Shown: one piece after another, positions 17,634 through 26,345 of the stretch | Layout of the letters: each line of letters starts with the position of its first letter | Position numbering within the stretch: position 1 is the stretch's first letter | Assembly (NCBI RefSeq): GCF_034263275.1 | Contig: NZ_CP139559.1 | Location: 5,580,001 to 5,644,000 of the forward strand | Source: Mucilaginibacter sp. cycad4 | Lineage (GTDB): Bacteria > Bacteroidota > Bacteroidia > Sphingobacteriales > Sphingobacteriaceae | Length of the DNA stretch: 64,000 nucleotides | Direction of reading: 5' to 3' | Program-made: the position numbers and the translations under genes | The notes under the pieces: generated by a model | What the model was told of the DNA's origin: nothing | Database searches by the model: none | Seen by the model: the letters and a program-made list of their open reading frames with translations, nothing else

Positions 17634-17762
17634 ATGAGTTCAGTCATAATCAAATACCTCATAGTCATTTTGATGGCTTCTCTTCTTTTTGCTTGTGTTG
17701 CTGAAGCCCAAACCGATAAACAGCCGCCTCAGGCCCCACAGCGGCACATTACCTGTCTTTAA
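17634..17762 (+). CDS. small secreted peptide or gene remnant (42 aa)
   Basis: A short ORF too small for routine calling. The ATG at 17634 is preceded by AAAGGGAAA and encodes a clear export signal (hydrophobic stretch about residues 9-19, then LLFACVAEAQ, readable as a signal-peptidase site or a weak lipobox). A 17-residue Pro/Gln-rich tail follows, then a stop. It is convergent with the GPH transporter gene, 21 nt away. It may be a genuine small exported peptide or the 5' end of a gene lost downstream. No homolog is recognised. Confidence 0.35.
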   Translation: MSSVIIKYLIVILMASLLFACVAEAQTDKQPPQAPQRHITCL

Positions 17763-17783
17763 AGGTCCGGCGGGATTTGAAGC

Positions 17784-19151
17784 TCAACGACGGGCGACTC
17801 TCTTTTTGTCCCTATTCCTGCGCTCCCTGAACCGGCTAAAGAAAACAAAAGCCAGCAAACAAAGCACACAACCGCAAATGCCATTCAGGCGCAGTCCATA
17901 ATCGTTGCCCGGATCTTTTCCGTAAATGGTTAAAAACGCGAACAATGCAATGCCCAGTGTTTGGCCGAGTTTTACAAACAGGTATTTAACTGCAAAGAAC
18001 ATACCCTCCCGGTTTTCGCCTGTGCGTTTGGCATCGTTCTGGGCTATTTCGGCAAGTATAGCATTGGGCAAAATACCCAGCGAGGCCAGCGGAAACGACG
18101 CACTGATAACCAGCGTATAAATTTGCACCTGCGGTGTAAATGGAAGTTTGCCCAGGAAAAATATCGCCACAAAAATCAAGCTCAGTAACCCGAACGAAAA
18201 AAGCACAATTGGTTTTTTGCCGATCTTTTGCGACAGGTAATTAACCAGCGGATAAAACAGCAGTGATACCAGTACCATCGTAGCCATAAGCTGTCCGCCC
18301 ATAGATTCGGGCAGGTTTAACAGCGACTTTAAAAAAAACAGTAAGCCGCTTGATATGATGCTTAATGCCATATAGTACGAAAAATCAGATATCAGGTAAT
18401 ATTTGAAATTACGGTTTTGAAAGGTTTTTTTAATAGCAGGCAACAGCGATAAGTGCGATGGGTGACCGTTTGAATACCGCTTTTCGTCAATGGCGAATAC
18501 GGGCACCAGCATTACCAGCCCGGCAAATACGGCCAGCGCCCAAATGGTGTACTGTACGGCAGTATCGCGATTGGGGATACCGGCAAAGCGCTCAACCCAG
18601 TCGGCAAAGTTATTGACCATGGCCGATAGGATAATCCCTATCACAAAACCTACCTGTTGTAATGATGAAAGCTTAACCCGTTCGCTGCCTGTGCGGGTAA
18701 GCTCCGGCAGCAGCGCGTTGTACGGGATAATATAGGCCGTAGCGCCCATAAAAAAACAGATGAGCGTAAAGGTAAGCCAGTAAGCGTTATGGATACTTTC
18801 GCCCTTTACCATGGGATAAAAGGTTAATCCGCAAAATAAAGCGGCAGGCAAAACAGCCCATTGCATAAAAGGGATGCGCCGCCCGCGGCGGTTTTCGCTT
18901 TTATCACTTAGCGAGGCAATAAAAGGATCAAAAAAAGCATCCACCAATCGCCCGGATGCTGTGATCACAGACATGATATTGAACAGGCCAAAAAGTAATA
19001 ATTGCGGGACCAGCGTAGTAAGCCCTGCATTGCTTGGCGGCAGGTAAAAGTAAGGCAGCATCACAATGATAAGATTGGTCATGATGCTCCACCCTATCAT
19101 TCCGCAGGCATAAGCAAGCTGTTTGGAAAGTGGTAGTTTATTGGCCGGCAT
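17784..19151 (-). CDS. GPH/MFS-2 type sugar:cation symporter
   Basis: This 455-residue inner-membrane protein with ~12 helices belongs to the glycoside-pentoside-hexuronide:cation symporter branch of the major facilitator superfamily. Diagnostic segments are SKQLAYACGMIGWSIMTNLI at the start, the loop-2 region ASGRLVDAFFDPFIASLSDK (GRxxDaxxDPxxGxxSD pattern) and RRGRRIPFM, which is well conserved. The second half has LVNYLSQKIGKKPIV. The substrate is uncertain, likely a sugar or glycoside with Na+ or H+. The C-terminus is strongly basic. It lies 55 nt beyond the oxidoreductase gene. Confidence 0.9.
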   Translation of the reverse strand: MPANKLPLSKQLAYACGMIGWSIMTNLIIVMLPYFYLPPSNAGLTTLVPQLLLFGLFNIMSVITASGRLVDAFFDPFIASLSDKSENRRGRRIPFMQWAVLPAALFCGLTFYPMVKGESIHNAYWLTFTLICFFMGATAYIIPYNALLPELTRTGSERVKLSSLQQVGFVIGIILSAMVNNFADWVERFAGIPNRDTAVQYTIWALAVFAGLVMLVPVFAIDEKRYSNGHPSHLSLLPAIKKTFQNRNFKYYLISDFSYYMALSIISSGLLFFLKSLLNLPESMGGQLMATMVLVSLLFYPLVNYLSQKIGKKPIVLFSFGLLSLIFVAIFFLGKLPFTPQVQIYTLVISASFPLASLGILPNAILAEIAQNDAKRTGENREGMFFAVKYLFVKLGQTLGIALFAFLTIYGKDPGNDYGLRLNGICGCVLCLLAFVFFSRFRERRNRDKKRVARR

Positions 19152-19206
19152 TTAGTGCAATATGCAAATATTACCTTACATATAACACTGTTCTCAACCT
19201 CAATAT

Positions 19207-20016
19207 TTACAACCCTGCATAATAATCATACCCCTGCTCAGCCCAGTAATCGCGGGGGCGGTTATTGCTGAAGTTGATGCTCCCTATTCGCTTTAAATTC
19301 TTAATTCCATATTTTACCGGGATAATAAGCCTTAACGGGGCGCCATGTTTTGGCGGCAAGGGCTTTTCATTTACCTCGTAAGCCAGCAGGGTTTGCGGGT
19401 GCATAGCACTGGGCATATCAAGGCCAACGTAATATTTTTCGTCGGGGGTTTCCATGCCTACGTATCCAAATTCCGTCTCTGCGTCGAGCTTAAAGTGTGT
19501 AATAAAATCACTGAATTTTACGCCGCCCCAATGCGAGATCTGATCCCAACCCTCTACGCATTTAAAATCATAAATGATCTCTGTTTTAGGAAGCTTTCTT
19601 ATTTCGTCGATACCGATGTTCAGCACCTCGCCGCTGCTTTTTTTGACCGACAATTTCCAGGTATCCACATCAACCAATCCCTCCGAACCAATATCGCTGT
19701 TATGCCGCACTACTTTTGCTGCCATTTCCTTTGGATAGGTTTTTACCAGGTTCTTATTACTGTATAACTGACGTACCACCTTTTCATTGGCATTGAGCAC
19801 AGCACGTAATGGCTTGTGTGCCTCTCCGGTGATACCCGGAACCTCCTCGGGTGATGTATAAAGCCATCGCCATCCGCCATAAGCTGCACTTCCCAATACA
19901 AGGAAACTGCCGAAAGAGATAAAATTGCGGCGGGTTATCTTCTGCTCAACAGTAAGCTCCTTTTTGGGGCCTTTATTTTTACTGAAAACCTTACTTAGCT
20001 TTTTCGTTAGTTTCAT
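19207..20016 (-). CDS. molybdopterin-dependent oxidoreductase, sulfite-oxidase/MsrP-like, Tat-exported
   Basis: This ~269-residue periplasmic Mo-enzyme subunit has a Tat motif (TRRNFISFGSF, near residues 29-39) that directs export of the folded cofactor-loaded protein. The Mo-pterin domain contains the ligand Cys in IYDFKCVEGWDQISHWGGV and the conserved HGAPLRLIIPVKYGIKNLK segment near the C-terminus, typical of the sulfite oxidase superfamily. Start: the ATG at 20016 gives a sensible Tat peptide and overlaps the cytochrome b stop by 26 nt (20055 is an alternative). The adjacent cytochrome b is the likely electron partner, as in MsrPQ or YedYZ, though that cytochrome is of a different type. 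Confidence 0.9.
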   Translation of the reverse strand: MKLTKKLSKVFSKNKGPKKELTVEQKITRRNFISFGSFLVLGSAAYGGWRWLYTSPEEVPGITGEAHKPLRAVLNANEKVVRQLYSNKNLVKTYPKEMAAKVVRHNSDIGSEGLVDVDTWKLSVKKSSGEVLNIGIDEIRKLPKTEIIYDFKCVEGWDQISHWGGVKFSDFITHFKLDAETEFGYVGMETPDEKYYVGLDMPSAMHPQTLLAYEVNEKPLPPKHGAPLRLIIPVKYGIKNLKRIGSINFSNNRPRDYWAEQGYDYYAGL

Positions 20017-20698
20017 CGCTTTGAATTTGAATAGCGGGCTGTGGTTTTTCATCAATCACCTCAAACCCCGAAATAACCGATCTGAAATTGTTCCAGCCGG
20101 CAAGTACTACCTGTACAACATGCACCAGGAAAAACAGCACATAGCCAATAGTGAGCACAAAATGCCAGATCCGGGCCAGGTGGTACCCGCCGCAGAGCCA
20201 GACTAAATAATTAAACTGTACCGGTTTGTAAATAGCCAACCCGGTTATCAGCGAGCCAAAGCCCATAACAATGATGGCCGTATAGGCAATCCGCTGGGCC
20301 GCATTATACTTATTTTGAGGAGGCGCCATTTTGCGGATATGCAGGTCATGCAAAACCACCAGCCAGGCCTCTTTAAACGAGTGCCGGTTTGGCACCAGCT
20401 CCCGCCACCTGCCCGATATAATGGTATATGCAACATACAGAAAGCCGTTCAGCGCAAAAAACCACATAAACAAAAAGTGAAAGGCCATGCCCTCGGCCAG
20501 GCGCCGGGGAATGTGCAGCGCATCATAAAAACCCTGCGGAAAGAAACGAATAAAAGTAACGCCGAAGAGCGTAAACGTATAAGTATCATTTGCCCAGTAA
20601 ATGAGTAAGCCGCTCCAGATCATGATGGTGAGGATGGGAAAGTTTACCCAATGCGTCCAGCGCATTAACAGGGAGTGTTTCTCTTTAATTATTTTCAT
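19991..20698 (-). CDS. cytochrome b561-like membrane subunit
   Basis: This 235-residue integral membrane diheme cytochrome of the b/b6, formate-dehydrogenase-gamma or thiosulfate-reductase-cytochrome type would pass electrons between quinol and the periplasmic Mo-enzyme. About four to five helices are visible. Candidate heme-ligand histidines lie in LMRWTHWVNFPILT (helix 1), ALHIPRRLAEGMAFHFLFMW and GYHLARIWHFVLTIGYVLFF, followed by HVVQVVLAGW. It lies between the DUF1223 gene (29-nt gap) and the Mo-enzyme gene (overlap), so it is the middle gene of a three-gene operon. Confidence 0.88.
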   Translation of the reverse strand: MKIIKEKHSLLMRWTHWVNFPILTIMIWSGLLIYWANDTYTFTLFGVTFIRFFPQGFYDALHIPRRLAEGMAFHFLFMWFFALNGFLYVAYTIISGRWRELVPNRHSFKEAWLVVLHDLHIRKMAPPQNKYNAAQRIAYTAIIVMGFGSLITGLAIYKPVQFNYLVWLCGGYHLARIWHFVLTIGYVLFFLVHVVQVVLAGWNNFRSVISGFEVIDEKPQPAIQIQSDETNEKAK

Positions 20699-20727
20699 TT
20701 AAATGCTCTTAATGCCATTCAACACAA

Positions 20728-21558
20728 CTATTGTCTGTTTTTATTTTGTTGCACAACATCTGCCGATATCTTGAAGGATGCTTTTGACGCGCCTAAGACA
20801 GCTCCATTTTCTGCGTTTTGTACAAAACCTATTACCTCCCATCCCCTGGCCTCAAACGCTGCAGGTAAAGTAATAGCTGTACTGCCATTGCTTCTGTTTA
20901 AAGTCAGGGTTTGCAGGTTTCGTACAATTTGAGCGTGGGCCAATGTGCGGCCGCCATTTTCACCTCGTTCAACTTTTACAACGGCTTGTTTTTGAACCAA
21001 TGCCAATGATATCACACTATGTGCGTTCCCGGTATTGCCTTCAACTTTATATTGTATCGAAGCCATATTATTTGTGCTACGGGTAACATTCAGGTTTAAT
21101 TGAACACTGCCGCTTCCTTGCAAACCATCTTTAATAGCGCTGCGCAAACGTTCCTCCTGCGAACCTACAAACTCCGTTTTGCCATTAACCACAATTTGCG
21201 GCGTGTAAACCTGCGGCAGGTTTAACCATCGTGCGTATTCATTTTGCCGTTTTGAATAATCGGCACTGCTGAAAACGTCTTTCCAGCCAAGGCGGTTCCA
21301 GTAATCAACATGGTAGGCTAAAATATAAACGGGCTTATCACCAACTTCTTTTTGAACTTTGGCAACCAGTTCATCGGCAGGCGGGCAGCTTGAACAGCCT
21401 TCAGAAGTAAACAATTCTACCAAAGCGAAGCCTTTTCCTTCACCCAGGGATGCTTTACTATAACCCTTTGCGGTATTTTTACAATTAGTAAAAGCGGCCG
21501 AAATAATTATAGCACCTATTAAAAACGGCACAAGTGCTAATGCTTTGATCCCTCTCAT
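20728..21558 (-). CDS. DUF1223 thioredoxin-fold exported protein
   Basis: This 276-residue protein has an N-terminal membrane/signal segment (about residues 7-24, with a possible lipid Cys in AAFTNCKN). A DUF1223 domain follows, opening with VELFTSEGCSSCPPADELV, which carries a thioredoxin-like CxxC. The YHVDYWNRLGWKDVFSS segment is also a family hallmark. The role is unknown, but the fold suggests thiol-disulfide chemistry in the periplasm. First gene of the operon with cytochrome b and the Mo-oxidoreductase. It is divergent from the ECF sigma gene across ~250 bp. Confidence 0.88.
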   Translation of the reverse strand: MRGIKALALVPFLIGAIIISAAFTNCKNTAKGYSKASLGEGKGFALVELFTSEGCSSCPPADELVAKVQKEVGDKPVYILAYHVDYWNRLGWKDVFSSADYSKRQNEYARWLNLPQVYTPQIVVNGKTEFVGSQEERLRSAIKDGLQGSGSVQLNLNVTRSTNNMASIQYKVEGNTGNAHSVISLALVQKQAVVKVERGENGGRTLAHAQIVRNLQTLTLNRSNGSTAITLPAAFEARGWEVIGFVQNAENGAVLGASKASFKISADVVQQNKNRQ

Positions 21559-21805
21559 TTTATTCAGATTAAATGATCTACGTTTTTACTGCTTTGTCGG
21601 GTTTACGGGGATAACCTTACAATAAATTTTCTTTTTTTTGACTGATATAAATATCGGTATAATAAGCTCATTATCAACCAATGTAACGTAACTTAGTCAT
21701 AGGAAAAAAACCCCATTTAAAATATCAGTTATTTTGAATTTATTTTGTAAGGATTAAGCTCTGTGCCCGACTAAACCTGTAATTGTATTAGTATTACCGC
21801 ATTTC

Positions 21806-22381
21806 ATGTTAACCGAAACTAATGTATTAAACCCACATAAATGGGTTGCCGCCTATGCCGATTACCTGTATATGTACGCCATTGTGCGCATCAATGATGA
21901 GGATACGGCTAAAGACCTGGTGCAGGAAACCTTTTTGGCAGCCCTTGAAAAAGTGGACAGGTTTGAGGGCAAAAGCACCGAACGAACGTGGCTTACCGCC
22001 ATCCTTAAAAATAAGATCATTGATGTATACCGCAAAAAGTCATCTGGTTTGGCTATAGCTTCGGCCAATAAAGCAGCTCAGGAGCAGGATGATTTTTTTG
22101 AGGAAGATAACGGTCACTGGAAAGCGGAGTATGCTCCTCAGCCAATTGCCGGGATGGACGATCAGGACCCTTTGTTAAAAAAAGAGTTGAACGGCATCCT
22201 GCAGAAATGCCTGCAAAAGCTGCCGGCCCTGTGGAACGCGGTATTTACCATGAAACACATAGACGATGCGGCTACCGAAAATATTTGCACCGAACTGCAT
22301 GTTACCCAGGCCAACTTCTGGGTTATCATTCACCGGGCAAAAGTTAACCTGAGGGCTTGCCTTCAAAAAAACTGGAATTAA
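21806..22381 (+). CDS. ECF-type RNA polymerase sigma factor
   Basis: This 191-residue sigma-70-family factor has region 2 near residues 15-80: AYADYLYMYAIVRINDEDTA, then DLVQETFLAALEKVDRFEGK, then TWLTAILKNKIIDVYRKKSS. That is the core-binding and -10 recognition helix set. Region 4 (about 125-185) shows LPALWNAVFTMKHIDDAATE and the helix-turn-helix HVTQANFWVIIHRAKVNLR. The next gene, 6 nt on, is a small anti-sigma-like protein. It is divergent from the DUF1223/cytochrome/Mo-enzyme operon, a likely target. Confidence 0.93.
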   Translation: MLTETNVLNPHKWVAAYADYLYMYAIVRINDEDTAKDLVQETFLAALEKVDRFEGKSTERTWLTAILKNKIIDVYRKKSSGLAIASANKAAQEQDDFFEEDNGHWKAEYAPQPIAGMDDQDPLLKKELNGILQKCLQKLPALWNAVFTMKHIDDAATENICTELHVTQANFWVIIHRAKVNLRACLQKNWN

Positions 22382-22387
22382 ATTAAA

Positions 22388-22657
22388 ATGAGCTACTTAA
22401 AAAAAATTATATATAACTGTAAACAGGCTACTTTCCTCATCGAAAAAAAGCAGCTTAAACGGCTTAGCTTCCGCGAGGAAATTGAGCTGCGCATTCACCT
22501 GGCAGGCTGCGGCATGTGCGTATTATATGACAAACAAAGCCGTGCTATTAATGATATGGTGCAGCAGCTTTTTCATGATTCGCTGAAGAATGAGTTGAAA
22601 TTAGATGATGCTTTTAAAGCCAATTTGCAGGCGAGGATTGAAGAGGGTTTGAGGTAA
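22388..22657 (+). CDS. small anti-sigma-like protein (zinc-finger type)
   Basis: This 89-residue protein is encoded 6 nt after the ECF sigma gene. It has a ZAS-like pattern: KKQLKRLSFREEIELRIHLA followed by GCGMCVLYDKQS, i.e. an H-x3-C-x2-C arrangement as in zinc-binding anti-sigma domains. There is no membrane helix, so unlike many ECF regulators it would be cytoplasmic and could sense redox state through its Cys residues. Function is assigned from motif plus position. Confidence 0.8.
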   Translation: MSYLKKIIYNCKQATFLIEKKQLKRLSFREEIELRIHLAGCGMCVLYDKQSRAINDMVQQLFHDSLKNELKLDDAFKANLQARIEEGLR

Positions 22658-22723
22658 TAATTAAATAAGTTAATTACGTTTAAATCCGAAGCCTCTGAAG
22701 GCGAAATGACATTTCCACCATCC

Positions 22724-22812
22724 GTCATGCTGAACTTGTTTCAGCACCTCACTTGCTAAGTATACATCATGCGGCTTGTCCTGTGAGTTCCCGAAACAAG
22801 TTCGGGATGACG
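22724..22812. repeat. interspersed palindromic repeat, family A copy 3
   Basis: An 89-bp element from GTCATGCTGAACTTGTTTCA to GAAACAAGTTCGGGATGACG. Its inner GCGGCTTGTCCTGTG is the inverse of the ACAGGACAAGC of copy 1, so the copies lie in opposite orientations. Confidence 0.8.
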
Positions 22813-22875
22813 ACTTTTTTAATTATTATGGGTAGCAAGAGCGAAGAATGACGGGCATTTTTAAACATACCCTTG

Positions 22876-23334
22876 TTAATGATTATCTCTATCTTTCGTA
22901 TCCATTATTATCGTTACCGGCCCGTCATTCAATAAATTGATTTTCATATCAGCACCAAAAATGCCTGTGGCCACTTTTTTGCCGGTTAAAGTTCCAAGCG
23001 TTTGTACCATTTGCTCATACATCGGAATAGCTTTATCCGGCTTAGCTGCGCGTAAAAACGACGGGCGGTTTCCTTTTTTGGTTTGAGCAAACAACGTAAA
23101 CTGCGAAATCAATAGTATCTCTCCGTCAATATCGGCAAGGGCTTTGTTCATGAGGCCGTTCTCATCGCCAAAAACACGCATGCCTGTAATTTTATTGGCC
23201 AGCCATTGCAGGTCTTCGGCGGTATCGGCATCCTCAATTCCTAATAACACCAAAAATCCGGCACCTATTTCACCGGTTATCTTTCCATCCACTGTGCAGC
23301 TTGCCTGGGTAACGCGTTGTAGTACAGCCCTCAT
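22876..23334 (-). CDS. dtd: D-aminoacyl-tRNA deacylase
   Basis: This 152-residue homodimeric proofreading enzyme hydrolyses D-aminoacyl-tRNA (and Gly-tRNA-Ala). Family landmarks are MRAVLQRVTQASCTVDG at the N-terminus, LLISQFTLFAQTKKGNRPSF (SQFTL catalytic region) around 75-94, and the C-terminal Gly-cisPro-type motif NDGPVTI near 136-142. Normal length. Flanked by repeats on both sides, so probably monocistronic. Confidence 0.96.
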   Translation of the reverse strand: MRAVLQRVTQASCTVDGKITGEIGAGFLVLLGIEDADTAEDLQWLANKITGMRVFGDENGLMNKALADIDGEILLISQFTLFAQTKKGNRPSFLRAAKPDKAIPMYEQMVQTLGTLTGKKVATGIFGADMKINLLNDGPVTIIMDTKDRDNH

Positions 23335-23339
23335 AATTT

Positions 23340-23550
23340 TTACACGAATTTCTTTTGATATCGGTCACAATTTAGGCGAATTTCACTAATCTTATTCTCT
23401 ATAGATAAGTTAATTCGTGTAATTCGCTCAAATTGCAAACGCCATATAAGTATTAGTGGCCTATCAATATTCGTGTCAATTCGTTATCATTAGTGCAATT
23501 AGTGTTAATTCCATTCGTGTAATTAGTTCGTAATTAATTAAGTTCGCAAC
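23340..23550. repeat. AT-rich ATTCGTG repeats, family E copy 2
   Basis: The 250-bp gap upstream of the PLP enzyme is filled with words such as ACACGAATTTC, TTCGTGTAATTCG and CAATTCG in both orientations, like those at 5808 and 27361. It looks like decayed repeat DNA; no gene is seen. Confidence 0.5.
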
Positions 23551-23584
23551 CGCTATTATGTATATCTAATTAATAGGATTTAAA

Positions 23585-24823
23585 ATGAGTACCAAAAAAG
23601 GCTTCACTACCACCATATTACATGCCGACCGGCTTGGTAAACCCGAGCATGGTTCATTACATAAACCCATCCACACCTCTGTAACCTACGGGCATGATGA
23701 CGTGCAGGACCTGGTTGACATTTTCCAGAACAAAAAAAGCGGTTACGCTTATTCGCGCCAGGGTAACCCTACCATTACCGCGCTGGAGCAAAAGGTAACC
23801 CAAATGGAACATGGTGTATCCACCATTGCTTTCTCAACCGGCATGGCGGCAATTTCGGCAACAGTAATGGCGCTTATTAAGGGTACCGATCATATTGTAG
23901 CCAGCTCGTTCCTGTTCGGTAACAGCCGCAGCATTTTCCAAACATTTATTGATATGGGTATCAGCATTGATTTTGTCGACGCCACCAATGTTGATAACGT
24001 GCGCGCTGCAGTAAAGGAAAACACCCGCATGGTGTTTGTTGAAACCATTGCCAACCCGGCTACGCAAATTGCCGACCTTAAAAACATTGGCGACCTGTGC
24101 GAAGAAAAAGGCATTTTATACGTGGTTGATAATACCATGACCTCGCCATACCTGTTTAACCCGGTTAACGTTAAGGCAAGCTTGGTAATCAATTCACTAA
24201 CCAAATATATCGGCGGCCATGGCAATGCCCTTGGCGGCGCGGTTACCAATACCGGTTTGTTTAATTGGACAAACTATCCAAACATTTTCCCCGGATTTAA
24301 GGCAGTGGTAAAACCAGAGAACCTGGGCATGACCCAGATCCGCAAGAAAGGTTTGCGCGATGCCGGCGGCACTTTATCACCCGAGGCTGCACATACCATA
24401 TCTGTTGGTGCCGAAACACTGGCCCTGCGCCTTGACCGTGCCTGCAGCAATGCGTTGGCACTGGCTAAATATTTCGATAATCACCCAAAAGTTAAAAAAG
24501 TATTTTACCCGGGCGTTGAATCGCACCCGCAGCATGCATTGGCCGGTGAGCTGTTTACACGTTACGGCGGCCTAATGAGCATCGAGCTTGATGAAAGCAT
24601 CGACTGCCTGGCATTTTTAAACAAACTGAAACTGGTTGTAAAATCAAGCAACCTTGGCGATACCCGCACACTGGCTATCCCGGTGGCACAAACCATTTTC
24701 TTTGAGCTTGGTGCCGAGCGCCGCGCCGAAATGGGCATCCCCGAAAGCATGATCCGCCTGTCGATCGGCATTGAAGACCTCGACGATTTACTCGATGATT
24801 TCAAAACCGCTTTAGGCGAATAG
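23585..24823 (+). CDS. PLP-dependent Cys/Met metabolism enzyme (trans-sulfuration family)
   Basis: This 412-residue cytoplasmic enzyme belongs to the cystathionine gamma-synthase / O-acetylhomoserine sulfhydrylase / methionine gamma-lyase group. Family signatures are YSRQGNPTITALEQKV near residues 55-70, the ring-stacking region IAFSTGMAAISATVMAL, VVDNTMTSPYL with the PLP Asp (181-191 region) and VINSLTKYIGGHGNALGG, whose Lys forms the Schiff base. NLGDTRTLAIPVAQT and IRLSIGIEDLDDLL close the protein. The exact reaction cannot be fixed by eye; methionine or cysteine biosynthesis is likely. Monocistronic with its own terminator. Confidence 0.93.
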   Translation: MSTKKGFTTTILHADRLGKPEHGSLHKPIHTSVTYGHDDVQDLVDIFQNKKSGYAYSRQGNPTITALEQKVTQMEHGVSTIAFSTGMAAISATVMALIKGTDHIVASSFLFGNSRSIFQTFIDMGISIDFVDATNVDNVRAAVKENTRMVFVETIANPATQIADLKNIGDLCEEKGILYVVDNTMTSPYLFNPVNVKASLVINSLTKYIGGHGNALGGAVTNTGLFNWTNYPNIFPGFKAVVKPENLGMTQIRKKGLRDAGGTLSPEAAHTISVGAETLALRLDRACSNALALAKYFDNHPKVKKVFYPGVESHPQHALAGELFTRYGGLMSIELDESIDCLAFLNKLKLVVKSSNLGDTRTLAIPVAQTIFFELGAERRAEMGIPESMIRLSIGIEDLDDLLDDFKTALGE

Positions 24824-24828
24824 ATATT

Positions 24829-24858
24829 GGGCCTTGTGTTATTCACAAGGCCTTTTTT
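24829..24858 (+). terminator. Rho-independent terminator after the PLP enzyme
   Basis: A perfect 9-bp stem (GGCCTTGTG with CACAAGGCC), a 5-nt loop and six T follow 6 nt after the stop codon. Confidence 0.9.
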
Positions 24859-24957
24859 ATTGAATCCCATTACCTGTTCGCAGCTATTATATCAAAGCAT
24901 AAAATAATGTTCATTGATCAATAGGGGTTTATATTCTGTTTGTTGTAATATAGACAT

Positions 24958-26151
24958 ATGAAAACCTATAAAACCTTGAAAACACTTCTTTGTGTGCTAA
25001 CTTTTGCCCTGCTAACCAACGGTATCCAGGCGCAAACCCAACCAGATTCTTTAACCCTGAAATTACAGCAGGCTTTTACGCAAGACAGCCTGCCCGGTAT
25101 GTACGTGATCATGACCAATGGTAATAAAGTGACTTATTCCCATAGTTTTGGTTATGCAGATGTAGCTAACCAGGCCCCCTACTCGGCCAATACAATTCAA
25201 AACATTGGTTCGGTTAGTAAAACTGTTATTGCTGTTGCATTGATGAAAGCTATCGAGTTAAAGTACTTTACGTTAGAAACCGATATCAATGATGTTCTGC
25301 CCTTCAAAGTGACTAATCCTAATGACCCCAACGGAAAAATAACCATTCGCCAGTTAACCAACCATTCATCGGGGATTGTTGATAACCCTGAGGTATATCA
25401 TTACTGCTATCATTTTTATCCTAAACTAAGGGCTTATGACAGCGTTTCGATAAAAATCCTAAACCAGATGGGGTTTGGTGATAAGCTAAAGGATACTACT
25501 TTGGCCCAGTTCTTCTATAATTATTTATCGCCGCAAGGCCAATATTACAGCAAGGCTAATTTTGGTGAAGGCCCGGCTGGAAGCGTTTCCTCATATTCTA
25601 ATACCGGTTCGGCACTGGCGGCTTATCTCATCGAACTAAAATCGGGCCTTTCTTATGCACAGTTTACCCAAAAGTATATCCTGAAGCCATTAAAAATGGA
25701 TCATTCAGGCTGGCATATCCAGGATGTGGATTTAAAAAACCACGCATATTTATATCTCGACCTAAAGAACCGGTTCCCATTATACGACCTGGTTACCTAC
25801 CCTGATGGCGGGTTAAAAACCTCACCCGAAGATTTGAGCAAATATTTAATAGCGATTAGCAAACACGATAAAAAACTGCTGACCGAAGCATCATACCAGG
25901 CTATGTTCACTCCGCAGTTCAGCAAAGAGCATCCGCCTAAAAATATCAACTTAACCTACCGCAACAAAGGCATCTTCTGGAATTTATATACCAACGGCAC
26001 CATAGGCCATGACGGTGATGATCCCGGTGTGGGTACTTATTTATTCTTTAACACAGCAACAGGTAAAGGCGGCTTGTTTTTGTGTAATAAGTATCTGCCA
26101 AATAAACAGGCTATCGTTGATGTGCTGGTAAGGGAGGCGGCGAAGAAGTAA
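24958..26151 (+). CDS. serine hydrolase, class C beta-lactamase fold, exported
   Basis: This 397-residue exported enzyme has a signal peptide (hydrophobic residues 9-23, cleavage near IQAQ). The active-site tetrad S85-V-S-K88 and the Y213-S-N215 triad of the serine beta-lactamase/DD-peptidase superfamily are both present. A C-terminal HDGDDPG segment occupies the place of the third (KTG-like) motif. Related proteins are esterases, D-aminopeptidases or penicillin-binding relatives; true beta-lactamase activity should not be assumed. It stands alone with a family C repeat downstream. Confidence 0.88.
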   Translation: MKTYKTLKTLLCVLTFALLTNGIQAQTQPDSLTLKLQQAFTQDSLPGMYVIMTNGNKVTYSHSFGYADVANQAPYSANTIQNIGSVSKTVIAVALMKAIELKYFTLETDINDVLPFKVTNPNDPNGKITIRQLTNHSSGIVDNPEVYHYCYHFYPKLRAYDSVSIKILNQMGFGDKLKDTTLAQFFYNYLSPQGQYYSKANFGEGPAGSVSSYSNTGSALAAYLIELKSGLSYAQFTQKYILKPLKMDHSGWHIQDVDLKNHAYLYLDLKNRFPLYDLVTYPDGGLKTSPEDLSKYLIAISKHDKKLLTEASYQAMFTPQFSKEHPPKNINLTYRNKGIFWNLYTNGTIGHDGDDPGVGTYLFFNTATGKGGLFLCNKYLPNKQAIVDVLVREAAKK

Positions 26152-26168
26152 GCGTATCAATAAAATTT

Positions 26169-26292
26169 GTCATTTCGACCATCGGGAGAAATCTTATGCA
26201 TCATACTGAGCTAACTATACAGAGCGGTTTACATGGCGCATAAGTTCTCTTTCGCACCGACACACGAACCACCTCTGCTCTATCGAAATGAC
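26169..26292. repeat. interspersed palindromic repeat, family C
   Basis: A 124-bp element with ends GTCATTTCGACCATCGGGAG and TATCGAAATGAC. The termini are inverted repeats (GTCATTTCGA / TCGAAATGAC), and inner GAGAAATCTTATG and CATAAGTTCTC also pair. Only one copy in this window, but the architecture equals families A and B. Confidence 0.65.
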
Positions 26293-26345
26293 AAAACTTG
26301 AGTTTTTTCTTGTCTCTTTATTCTTGCTGTCTTGCGCGTCTCTAA

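Noticed and set aside
23335..23584. SAM riboswitch upstream of the Cys/Met PLP enzyme
   Set aside because: The gap is AT-rich repeat DNA with no SAM-type core helices or terminator before the ATG.
24958..26151. Antibiotic-resistance beta-lactamase
   Set aside because: The SxxK and YxN motifs define the superfamily only; the overall sequence is that of generic serine hydrolases, so resistance cannot be claimed.
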